Source: Clostridiales bacterium (GTDB lineage: Bacteria; Bacillota; Clostridia; Oscillospirales; Acutalibacteraceae). Taken from it: a stretch of 7,765 nt of DNA. The position numbers were made by a program, and so were the translations under genes. Below the pieces are notes generated by a model. That model was not told the DNA's origin, searched no databases, and saw only the letters and a program-made list of their open reading frames with translations. Position 1 is the stretch's first letter, and each line of letters begins with the position of its first letter. This document shows, piece after piece, positions 1 through 5,693 of this stretch. The DNA is taken from contig DXYG01000100.1 of assembly GCA_019415925.1 (NCBI GenBank), forward strand, positions 1 to 7,765. The letters are read 5' to 3'.

Positions 1-17
1 GTTGTAGAATTTATACA

Positions 18-46
18 TAGGGACGTGTAGGAACCCGTCCCCTACG
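18..46. repeat. GTAGGG-type intergenic hairpin repeat, copy 1
   Basis: Imperfect inverted repeat: TAGGGACG (18-25) faces CGTCCCCTACG (36-46) across a loop of about 10 bases. The CCCTAC end is on the right, as in the copies at 105 and 160. It resembles short palindromic repeats scattered between genes in many gut Clostridia (general recollection, not searched). No T-run follows, so a terminator is unlikely. Function unknown. Confidence 0.5.
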
Positions 47-104
47 GAAAGGTTTATTGGTCACATAAATGTTGATATAATCAGTTGCATTTGATAGTCA
101 ACAC

Positions 105-127
105 GGACACGGAGTGAGTGTCCCTAC
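105..127. repeat. GTAGGG-type intergenic hairpin repeat, copy 2
   Basis: GGACAC (105-110) pairs with GTGTCC (118-123), and the motif ends in CCCTACG like copy 1. The stem differs in sequence from the other copies while the CCCTAC edge is kept. The start of the copy at the right edge of the window (7749-7765, inverted) has the same GGGACACGG core. Confidence 0.5.
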
Positions 128-159
128 GACTGTAAAGGAAGCGTTCGTTGTTGCCCAAC

Positions 160-186
160 GGGCAGCCACATAGGGCTGCCCCTACA
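160..186. repeat. GTAGGG-type intergenic hairpin repeat, copy 3
   Basis: Perfect 8-bp stem: GGGCAGCC (160-167) with GGCTGCCC (174-181), loop of six bases, followed by CCTACA. A small separate hairpin, CGTTG (146-150) with CAACG (156-160), touches its left edge. Not followed by a T-tract. Confidence 0.55.
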
Positions 187-200
187 GTTTATTTTATTCC

Positions 201-227
201 GTAGGGGCGACCCTGTGTGGTCGCCCG
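201..227. repeat. GTAGGG-type intergenic hairpin repeat, copy 4 (inverted)
   Basis: GTAGGGGCGACC on the left and GGTCGCCC on the right make a perfect 8-bp stem (205-212 with 219-226). It is in the opposite orientation to copies 1-3. Compared with copy 3 (GGGCAGCC/GGCTGCCC), the bases that differ in one arm are matched by changes in the other arm, so base pairing is kept. Confidence 0.55.
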
Positions 228-295
228 AAACGTTACCAACATATAATTTTATAATTCGGGCAACCGTTTTTACCTAAATATCCGATTTTTCCACT

Positions 296-345
296 CGATT
301 TGCGTGTCGAGGCACTCGACCGATTTGCCCGTCGAGGCACTCGAC
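296..345. repeat. Tandem 25-bp repeat with GTCGAG-GCA-CTCGAC palindrome (two units)
   Basis: Two head-to-tail 25-base units (296-320 and 321-345) differ at only two adjacent positions (GT versus CC before the palindrome). Each ends in GTCGAGGCACTCGAC (306-320 and 331-345), a 6-bp stem with a 3-base GCA loop. A degenerate piece of a third unit seems to precede them (about 282-298, CCGATTT then CCACTCGA). The array ends 34 bases before the start codon of the ATPase gene, so it may lie in the 5' untranslated region or at the promoter. Two further copies lie downstream of the operon at 4533 and 4631 in the same orientation. Confidence 0.8.
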
Positions 346-379
346 AAATTATTGTTTAACATATATAAAAGGTGAAATT

Positions 380-1306
380 ATGAACAACTTTCAATTAATT
401 GTAAATGAAGTAAAAAAGGCGGTCAACGGCAAGGACAGGGCAATTGTAACCTCACTCCTTGCAATTCTCGCAAACGGAAACATACTTATTGAGGATATAC
501 CCGGCGTGGGCAAAACTACAATGGCGGTGGCATTTTCAAAGGCACTCGGTCTTAAATACAACCGTGTGCAGTTTACGCCCGATACCCTGCCGTCAGACAT
601 TACGGGCTTTTCCGTTTACAACAAGGACAGCGGAAAAATCACCTTTAGCAAGGGCGCAATTTTCTGCAATCTTTTCCTTGCGGACGAGCTTAACAGAACC
701 TCAAGCCGTACTCAGGCGGCTCTGCTTGAGGCAATGGAGGAACAGCAGGTCACTGTTGAGGGACGTTCCTATCCGCTTGAACGTCCGTTTTCGGTTATCG
801 CAACGCAGAATCCTGCGGGTGCTTCGGGAACTCAGCTTTTGCCCGACTCGCAGACCGACCGCTTTATGGTAAAAATTTCAATGGGTTATCCCGACAACGA
901 GTCGGAGTGTAAGATGCTTTTAAACCGCAGTCATACAAATCCGCTTGACGACGTTAACTGCGTTGTGACAAGAGAACAGCTTGTTGAAATGCAGAACGGT
1001 GTAAAAGAGGTTTTTGTAAAAAGGGAAATTGCCGAGTATATCGTTTCGCTTGTTTCGGCAACGAGGAACAGCAATCTGATTCAAAGAGGTGCAAGTCCGA
1101 GGGCAACGCTATCGCTCACCGATATGGCAAAGTCAGCGGCATATGCCGCAGGCAAGGACTACGTTACTCCGCAGGATATTCAGAATGTGTTTTTGCCAAC
1201 ACTCGGTCACAGAATCATTTTAAGCTCCGAATCGGTTTCAAGACATCTTAACAGCGAACAGGTGCTGAAGCATATTATGTCAAAGGTAAGAGCACCGAGG
1301 ATTTAG
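380..1306 (+). CDS. MoxR-family AAA+ ATPase
   Basis: This 308-residue protein is a typical full-length MoxR-family AAA+ ATPase, a cytoplasmic chaperone-like ATPase. Visible motifs in order: Walker A EDIPGVGKT (38-46), the family signature FTPDTLPSDITG (65-76), Walker B NLFLADELNR (97-106), sensor 1 ATQNP (141-145), the arginine-bearing segment LPDSQTDRF (154-162; the family usually has an LPEAQLDRF-like sequence) and the sensor 2 region GASPRA (237-242). The start is supported by AAAGGTG (368-374) five bases upstream. It is the first gene of a three-gene operon, two bases ahead of the DUF58 gene. MoxR proteins next to DUF58 and transglutaminase genes are a known association and are thought to help assemble or activate membrane or secreted partners; the actual substrate here is not known. 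No VWA-domain gene is present in this window. The family is certain; the biological role is inferred. Confidence 0.95.
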   Translation: MNNFQLIVNEVKKAVNGKDRAIVTSLLAILANGNILIEDIPGVGKTTMAVAFSKALGLKYNRVQFTPDTLPSDITGFSVYNKDSGKITFSKGAIFCNLFLADELNRTSSRTQAALLEAMEEQQVTVEGRSYPLERPFSVIATQNPAGASGTQLLPDSQTDRFMVKISMGYPDNESECKMLLNRSHTNPLDDVNCVVTREQLVEMQNGVKEVFVKREIAEYIVSLVSATRNSNLIQRGASPRATLSLTDMAKSAAYAAGKDYVTPQDIQNVFLPTLGHRIILSSESVSRHLNSEQVLKHIMSKVRAPRI

Positions 1307-1308
1307 TT

Positions 1309-2274
1309 ATGATAAAAAGTATTGTAATCTATCTTTTACTGCTTATCTCAGCCTTTGTTTTCAATATATTTTATTTCGGTTGGTTTTCGTGGTTTCTGCT
1401 TGTGCTGACGATTGCAGTTCCGCTTGTGTCGCTTTTAGTCAGCCTGCCGTTTATGATTACGGGAGCTGTCAACGGAGTTCTTGCTTTTACCCACGACAAT
1501 GTAAAAGTCGGTGATGATTTTTATATAGGCATTACGGGAAAAAAGAGAAGAGCAGTGTTCTGCCCTCGCATAAAAATAAAGCTGAATGTTAAAAATGATT
1601 TTTGCAATCTTAGTGAAAAGCTGAAGATTATTTATTCGGGCACGCTGAAAAAGCCGTTTTATACAAAAAATAACAGGCTTTCAAAGCACTGCGGCTCTGT
1701 AAATATTACAGCGAAATATGCAAAAATCTACGATTTTACAGGTATTTTCTTTATCCCGATAAAGCTTGACTGCAACATAAGCTGTGACATTATGCCAAAG
1801 ACGAAAAAGCCTTCCGTTCTGCCCGACAGCAGTAAAATTTCAATTTTAGGCTATAAACCGAAAAACGGCGGATTTTCGGACTATTACGAATTAAGGCAGT
1901 ACCAAAGCGGCGACAGTCTTAAAAATATTCACTGGAAGCTCTCATCAAAATATGACGACTTAATTGTGCGTGAGCCGAGCACTCCTATATACAGACAATT
2001 CTATGTCAGGCTGTTGTTTACTCAGACTCCTGAGATAAACGACGACATTCTCGCTCGGTTTATGTATGTATGCAATTATCTGAATAAAAACGGCGCACCC
2101 TGCCTTGTGTTCAATAACGGCAGAGAGATTTCGTCGATTTCCAATCCCTCAGAGCTGAGAGAGTTTGTCAAGGCGTTGTACAGAAATCAGCCTTACAATA
2201 CTCACTTTACCGACTCAGCGCCCTCGCTTGTTTATGCAATCGGGGAGAGCAGTGAGGAGGTGAGCGGAGTATGA
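1309..2274 (+). CDS. DUF58 domain-containing membrane protein
   Basis: A 321-residue protein with two N-terminal membrane segments (about 5-24 and 27-50) and a soluble remainder. The DUF58 hallmark is at 193-222: YELRQYQSGDSLKNIHWK, then a basic/acidic stretch ending in IVRE, matching the family's R-x-Y-x-x-G-D...I-H-W-K pattern. Biochemical function of DUF58 is not established; the C-terminal part of the family is often likened to a VWA-like fold. The start lies two bases after the ATPase stop, with GAGG (1297-1300) eight bases upstream inside the ATPase gene. Its stop overlaps the next gene's start (ATGA, 2271-2274), so translation of all three genes is probably coupled. Likely works with the ATPase and the transglutaminase at the membrane (inference from context). 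Confidence 0.92.
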   Translation: MIKSIVIYLLLLISAFVFNIFYFGWFSWFLLVLTIAVPLVSLLVSLPFMITGAVNGVLAFTHDNVKVGDDFYIGITGKKRRAVFCPRIKIKLNVKNDFCNLSEKLKIIYSGTLKKPFYTKNNRLSKHCGSVNITAKYAKIYDFTGIFFIPIKLDCNISCDIMPKTKKPSVLPDSSKISILGYKPKNGGFSDYYELRQYQSGDSLKNIHWKLSSKYDDLIVREPSTPIYRQFYVRLLFTQTPEINDDILARFMYVCNYLNKNGAPCLVFNNGREISSISNPSELREFVKALYRNQPYNTHFTDSAPSLVYAIGESSEEVSGV

Positions 2275-4457
2275 AGAACAAAACCGAATTTTTCGTAAGC
2301 TCAGGTGCTTCGCTGTTCCTTGTGCTTTCTCTGCTTTGGTGTTTTTCGTCCTCATTTTCTGTTTCTGCATCGCCTTTTGTTGTTGTTACGTCAACTTTGA
2401 TTTTTACTTCTTATTTTGCACTGATTGCAAAGCTTGTAGAGAGAAAATCAACATTTCTTATATGTCACCTCGTAACGGCGGCGGTATTTGTATTTACGGT
2501 GCTGTTCTCGCTTGAAGTACTGCTTTCACAGGTAAACTATGCAGTAAATTGTGTGCTTGAAATCTATTCAAAATATCTGCCTTGTCCTGCCTCGGTAGTC
2601 TTTTCTTCAACGAAATCAGTCAGCGCAGAATATTTATTTGTACTGCTTTCGTTTTTGCTGTGTGATGCTTTTATAAATTCACTTGTGCGTATAAGGAAGA
2701 TTTTTCCTATAGTAATGCTTTCGCTACTCATCCTTGTTCCGTGCTTTATTATCGTTGACACGCTCCCGTCACTTGTGCCTTTGGTAGTTGCAGTATCACT
2801 GCTTTTTTCGTTGTATATCACGTCATTTGTACGCAGAAAAAATTCTGCGCAGAGCGGAGCAGTTATGCTCGGAGTAACAGCCGTTATTCTGATAGTTTCA
2901 ATAATCATCTGCTATATATTTCCTGTTGAGAATTATAAAAGATATGACTGGCAGGACAGATTGCTTTCTTATGCAGAAGAAATAACAGGCATAAAGGGCG
3001 GACAAAGCTCTGATTTGCAGATTTCTATCGTCGGCAATTTCATAGACGATACCGAGGATTTATCAAAGCTCGGCAAGCTTGAACAGCAGGGCAAAAAGGT
3101 TATGAGAATCCTGACCGACAAGGGCGGAAGAATGTATTTAAAGGGTGTTTCGTATGCAAATTACTCGGATAATAAGTGGTCAATTCTCACAGACGAGCAG
3201 AACGAGTCACGTCCGCCGGATTACAACTCCTTTACTATGGCTAAGAACGTCAACGAAAAAACTTCGTCATTAAGCATAATTACGGAAAACGGAGAAAGTA
3301 TTATGTACACTCCGTATTTTACAAAGGAAATTCCGACGGATTTTGAAGCCGTAAGCGACGTGCTTGTAAAAAATAAATACAAATATATATCCTATGAGCT
3401 TAGTTACTTTCCGTACTCAGAAAACGAGATATATTATTCAAGCGTAAGCTCATCTTTTTATGATTACAAGGACTTTGTCTATAATTTCTACACTCAGCTT
3501 CCCGAGGAAACAAGCGAAAAGCTGATTGAAATCGGCGAACAGCACGGAATATATTTACCTAGATTCGGGGCAGATGAAAATGAGGACAGTTCTTTATACG
3601 GTTTTAAAACCAATGCGCAGTTTGCTCAGCTTGTAAAGGACTTAGTTTCCTCAGTTGGCTATTACTCGCTTAATGCAGAGCCTATGCCCGAGGGAGAAGA
3701 CTTTCCCGTATGGTTTCTGACAAAGGCAAAGTCGGGTTACTGTGTTCACTATGCGGCGACTGCGGCGGCAATGCTCAGAGCCTACGGCGTGCCGACAAGG
3801 TACGTTACAGGCTACCTTGTCAATGCAAATGCAGGGGAGTGGACGGTTGTCACCTCCGATAACGCACATGCCTGGGTTGAGTACTTTGACGATGAAATGG
3901 GTTGCTGGATTCCGCTTGAAGCTACACCTGCGTCATTTGAGCCTGCACAGAATAATTCTGTTACAGACGAAACAAAAGCAACGCAGAATACCTTGCAAAC
4001 CGAGCCAGCAACAACAGCTTCGCAATCAGCGACAACTGCAACTGATAAAGCTTCCGAAATGCCCACCGCAGAAACTAATAAAGCAAATAACGGATTTGGA
4101 GCATTTAATATTGCAATAATAGTGATAATCGTATTGCTGTTGTTGATTGCTGTTGTACTAATCAGACGAAAAATCCTGCTTTCAATCCGCCAAAAGCTTT
4201 TTTCAAAGGGCAGAAATAACAGTCGGGCAATTTATATTTACCGTCATATTGAGTCGCTCGGCAGATTTTCAAATAACGTAATTCCCGACGAGATAAAGGA
4301 AATTGCGCAGAAAGCAAGGTTCAGCAGTCATACTATTAGCTCAGATGAGCTTAAAAAGCTTATTTATTATCACGACGACGCTGAAAAGGAGCTTTTGCGC
4401 AACAGCTCAAAAATCAAGAGGTTTTATTTTAAATTCATTCTTGCTATTACAAAATAA
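2271..4457 (+). CDS. Membrane-anchored transglutaminase-like protein (TgpA-type architecture)
   Basis: A 728-residue protein. Residues 1-220 hold about six hydrophobic segments; 221-610 is a large, presumably extracellular region; 612-632 is a last membrane helix; 633-728 is a basic C-terminal tail that looks like the DUF4129-type cytoplasmic end of this family. The transglutaminase-like core shows the catalytic Cys in SGYCVHYA (C491) and His in DNAHAWVEYF (H533). The third position, usually Asp, reads WIPLEATP, giving Glu550. A Thr/Ala/Gln-rich linker of low complexity (about 562-604) joins the core to the final helix. The start overlaps the upstream stop by four bases and has GAGGAGG (2254-2260) upstream. 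Related proteins are thought to act on extracytoplasmic proteins or peptides as protease or cross-linking enzymes; the substrate here is unknown. Last gene of the operon. Confidence 0.92.
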   Translation: MKNKTEFFVSSGASLFLVLSLLWCFSSSFSVSASPFVVVTSTLIFTSYFALIAKLVERKSTFLICHLVTAAVFVFTVLFSLEVLLSQVNYAVNCVLEIYSKYLPCPASVVFSSTKSVSAEYLFVLLSFLLCDAFINSLVRIRKIFPIVMLSLLILVPCFIIVDTLPSLVPLVVAVSLLFSLYITSFVRRKNSAQSGAVMLGVTAVILIVSIIICYIFPVENYKRYDWQDRLLSYAEEITGIKGGQSSDLQISIVGNFIDDTEDLSKLGKLEQQGKKVMRILTDKGGRMYLKGVSYANYSDNKWSILTDEQNESRPPDYNSFTMAKNVNEKTSSLSIITENGESIMYTPYFTKEIPTDFEAVSDVLVKNKYKYISYELSYFPYSENEIYYSSVSSSFYDYKDFVYNFYTQLPEETSEKLIEIGEQHGIYLPRFGADENEDSSLYGFKTNAQFAQLVKDLVSSVGYYSLNAEPMPEGEDFPVWFLTKAKSGYCVHYAATAAAMLRAYGVPTRYVTGYLVNANAGEWTVVTSDNAHAWVEYFDDEMGCWIPLEATPASFEPAQNNSVTDETKATQNTLQTEPATTASQSATTATDKASEMPTAETNKANNGFGAFNIAIIVIIVLLLLIAVVLIRRKILLSIRQKLFSKGRNNSRAIYIYRHIESLGRFSNNVIPDEIKEIAQKARFSSHTISSDELKKLIYYHDDAEKELLRNSSKIKRFYFKFILAITK

Positions 4458-4460
4458 AAC

Positions 4461-4500
4461 AGGACTGCACAATTACAACCGTAAATGTGCAGTCCTTTGT
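4461..4500. terminator. Operon terminator, probably bidirectional
   Basis: Perfect 11-bp stem: AGGACTGCACA (4461-4471) with TGTGCAGTCCT (4486-4496), loop of 14 bases, starting four bases after the transglutaminase stop. T-rich on the right for the + strand (TTTGTGGTTCTTT) and A-rich on the left (AAAATAAAAC), so it could also stop - strand transcripts from the sigma-like operon, whose last stop is at 4645. Confidence 0.85.
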
Positions 4501-4532
4501 GGTTCTTTAATGGAAAATACTCCGAAATGCGT

Positions 4533-4547
4533 GTCGAGGCACTCGAC
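4533..4547. repeat. GTCGAGGCACTCGAC palindrome, copy 3
   Basis: Identical 15-base palindrome to the two upstream of the ATPase gene, again preceded by a TGCGT-type flank (AATGCGT). It is followed by TTTT, so on the + strand it could act as a weak second terminator behind the main operon terminator. Confidence 0.75.
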
Positions 4548-4630
4548 TTTTGGAACATAACAGATTAGCTGTCACTAAACAGACGGGCTGGATAGGTGTT
4601 GTAATATCAAATTGTCTGCCGGATTTGCGT

Positions 4631-4645
4631 GTCGAGGCACTCGAC
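4631..4645. repeat. GTCGAGGCACTCGAC palindrome, copy 4
   Basis: Fourth identical copy, preceded by ATTTGCGT like copy 1 and 98 bases from copy 3. Its last base is also the last base of the TAG stop codon of the - strand sigma-like gene, so the repeat begins exactly at the end of that gene. The 83 bases between copies 3 and 4 hold no ORF or other recognisable element. Confidence 0.75.
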
Positions 4646-4944
4646 TAACTTGCGTAATATGACGCTATGTTTTGCAGTTTCCTGCGTGCAGATGAAATGT
4701 GCCGTGAAACCGTTGAGGCGTTAAGTCCAAGCTCTGATGCAATTTCCTTTTGCTTTTTGTCGTTGAGGTAATGCTCTGTAAGGCAGATTCTCTGCATATC
4801 CGTAAGCTCCGTTACAATAGCCTTTGAAATGATTTCTTTCATTTTTCTGCGACTTTCAGAATTAGTCGTGCTGTTCGGATTAAAGCTTGAAAAAAGAATT
4901 TTGCTTGTGTTCTCATTTGTAAAATGTATGATTTTCGTTTTCAT
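4645..4944 (-). CDS. Sigma-70 region-4-like helix-turn-helix DNA-binding protein
   Basis: A 99-residue protein whose C-terminal half reads as a sigma-70 region 4 or related helix-turn-helix: TELTDMQRICLTEHYL (45-60), then QKEIASELGLNASTVSRHIS (65-84) and the basic end SARRKLQNI. The N-terminal 40 residues are polar, with a Ser/Asn/Thr-rich stretch (19-31), and are not recognised; no region 2 is present, so it cannot be a complete sigma factor. It probably binds DNA as a small regulator, perhaps acting on RNA polymerase like phage late activators (inference). The ATG directly follows the TAA of the upstream gene (TAAATG), with AAGGGAG (4959-4953) eight bases upstream inside that gene, so translation is coupled. 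The gene ends inside a GTCGAG palindrome. Target genes unknown. Confidence 0.85.
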   Translation of the reverse strand: MKTKIIHFTNENTSKILFSSFNPNSTTNSESRRKMKEIISKAIVTELTDMQRICLTEHYLNDKKQKEIASELGLNASTVSRHISSARRKLQNIASYYAS

Positions 4945-5151
4945 TTAAGCCACTCCCTTGTGTCTTGCAAGCAGATGATTTGCAATATCAAGACATTCGT
5001 TGTAGTACGTTCGGTATTTTGCAATCTTCAGATTAAGCTCTTTTTGCTCGTAAGGCGTTTTGCCTTTGCGCTCTTTTTTCAGTTTTTCTATAACAATGGC
5101 AATTTCAGCCGCTGTGTTGTAATATTCCTGTGACCATTCAAAATAATTCAT
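4945..5151 (-). CDS. Small helical hypothetical protein, partner of the sigma-like gene
   Basis: A 68-residue charged protein of unknown function. It begins MNYFEWSQEYYNTAAEI, is rich in Lys/Glu and aromatic residues, and looks mostly alpha-helical with a possible two-helix hairpin: about 6-28 and 34-62, split by a KGKTPYE turn. No signal peptide, membrane segment or metal-binding cluster is seen. The start is well supported by GGAGGA (5166-5161) nine bases upstream. It abuts the sigma-like gene with no spacer and shares its promoter. The tight pairing suggests that the two proteins work together, for example with this one modulating the DNA-binding protein, but this is inference only. The + strand frame over the same bases is a shadow. 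Confidence 0.8.
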   Translation of the reverse strand: MNYFEWSQEYYNTAAEIAIVIEKLKKERKGKTPYEQKELNLKIAKYRTYYNECLDIANHLLARHKGVA

Positions 5152-5184
5152 TAATTTTCTTCCTCCGCATCATTCATTTTCTTT

Positions 5185-5256
5185 GAAACAGACGGGGCAT
5201 TCTGTTTCGGGAAAGCATAAAAGCAAATCTGAAATGATAAATACGCTTGCTTTATG
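5185..5256 (-). other. Structured 5' leader of the small - strand operon
   Basis: The untranslated leader between the predicted start of transcription (about 5265) and the 68-residue gene contains two inverted repeats. GAAACAGA (5185-5192) and TCTGTTTC (5201-5208) form a perfect 8-bp stem. CATAAAAGCAA (5216-5226) and TTGCTTTATG (5247-5256) form about 10 bp with one bulge. Neither has a T-tract on the - strand, so an attenuator is not obvious. Could be mRNA stabilisation or regulation; no riboswitch class recognised. Confidence 0.4.
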
Positions 5257-5271
5257 TGCCTGCCTAATTTA

Positions 5272-5300
5272 ATTATATTTTGAATTTCAGCGTTTTTCAA
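5272..5300 (-). promoter_or_regulatory. Sigma-A-type promoter of the small - strand operon
   Basis: Read on the - strand: TTGAAA (5300-5295), a 17-base spacer, then TATAAT (5277-5272), a near-consensus housekeeping promoter. Transcription would start near 5265, giving a leader of about 115 bases before the 68-residue gene. Confidence 0.75.
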
Positions 5301-5341
5301 GAGAAAATAGAACTAATGTTCGAAAATTGAAATCAAATAAC

Positions 5342-5369
5342 ACCATTGTGTCATTGTCAGGACAATGGT
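5342..5369. promoter_or_regulatory. Dyad in the divergent intergenic region, candidate operator
   Basis: ACCATTGT (5342-5349) and ACAATGGT (5362-5369) are exact inverted repeats. Nested inside is a tighter dyad, CATTGTC-AG-GACAATG (5352-5367), so the site has two direct CATTGT half-sites and one inverted one. It lies about 40-70 bases upstream of the -35 of the - strand promoter and about 135 bases upstream of the predicted + promoter. A regulator-binding site is plausible; the protein is unknown. The rest of 5370-5503 is AT-rich with nothing else recognised. Confidence 0.4.
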
Positions 5370-5503
5370 AGTGAATTTTATTCAATATTAGAATAATAAA
5401 CAGGATATTTTTTATTAAAGCAATAGTTTTAAATTGTGTATCAGTTTCTAAAAGCTGTTTACAAATTTTTTTAAATTTATCCGATTTTTCTGCAAACTTA
5501 ACT

Positions 5504-5533
5504 ATTACATAATTTTTCGGAATAATGTATAAT
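5504..5533 (+). promoter_or_regulatory. Predicted promoter of the MATE leader/gene
   Basis: A perfect TATAAT (5528-5533) with a moderate -35, ATTACA (5504-5509), 18 bases upstream. Transcription would begin near 5540, just ahead of the terminator hairpin at 5545. Confidence 0.5.
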
Positions 5534-5544
5534 AAAAATAAATC

Positions 5545-5597
5545 GTGTAGCTTTAAAGCATAAATCCGGATTGCTTTAAGGCTGCACTTTTTTGTTT
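5545..5597 (+). terminator. Terminator hairpin in the MATE leader
   Basis: A 16-bp stem (5545-5560 with 5572-5587, two G-U pairs) with an 11-base loop is followed directly by TTTTTTGTTT (5588-5597), a textbook intrinsic terminator on the + strand. No upstream + strand gene needs it, and it sits between the predicted promoter and the MATE start codon, so it may control entry into that gene. Confidence 0.7.
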
Positions 5598-5693
5598 CCG
5601 GAAAGCCGTTTCGAAACGGTCGGGACAGACAGATTTGGCAATATTAACCCGTCTGCCCAAATTTGGTGCAGTGACACCCTTCAGAAGGTAAAA
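5582..5693 (+). promoter_or_regulatory. Candidate cis-regulatory RNA leader of the MATE gene
   Basis: After the terminator the leader can form several helices. CCGTTTCGAAACGG (5606-5619) is a perfect palindrome. GGGaCAGAC (5622-5630) pairs with GTCTGCCC (5651-5658) with one bulged A. CCTT-CAG-AAGG (5678-5688) folds over the ribosome binding site AGAAGG. The terminator's 3' arm CTGCAC (5582-5587) is complementary to GTGCAG (5666-5671), which would give an antiterminator. The terminator loop and 5597-5602 both carry the self-complementary TCCGGA. It does not match any riboswitch class that I can recall. Regulation is inferred from competing pairings only. Confidence 0.4.

Noticed and set aside
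296..345. CRISPR-like array from the repeated palindrome
   Set aside because: Units are directly tandem with no unique spacers of CRISPR length, only two units are clear, and no cas genes are nearby.
341..369. TCGACA-N17-TATAAA as promoter of the MoxR operon
   Set aside because: Transcription would start near 376, inside or after the ribosome binding site at 368-374, so the mRNA would lack it. TATAAT boxes at 242-247 and 250-255 also lack a good -35, so the operon promoter is left unassigned.
3742..4119. + strand 125-codon ORF and - strand ORFs within the transglutaminase gene
   Set aside because: Out-of-frame shadows of the well-supported transglutaminase core and its Gln/Thr-rich linker.
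4924..5133. + strand 69-codon ORF opposite the small - strand operon
   Set aside because: Antisense shadow; the - strand genes have good ribosome binding sites, a promoter and a recognisable HTH.
5592..5693. 34-codon N-terminal extension of the MATE gene
   Set aside because: It begins inside the terminator's T-tract, has no ribosome binding site and overlaps hairpins; its residues do not resemble a MATE N-terminus.
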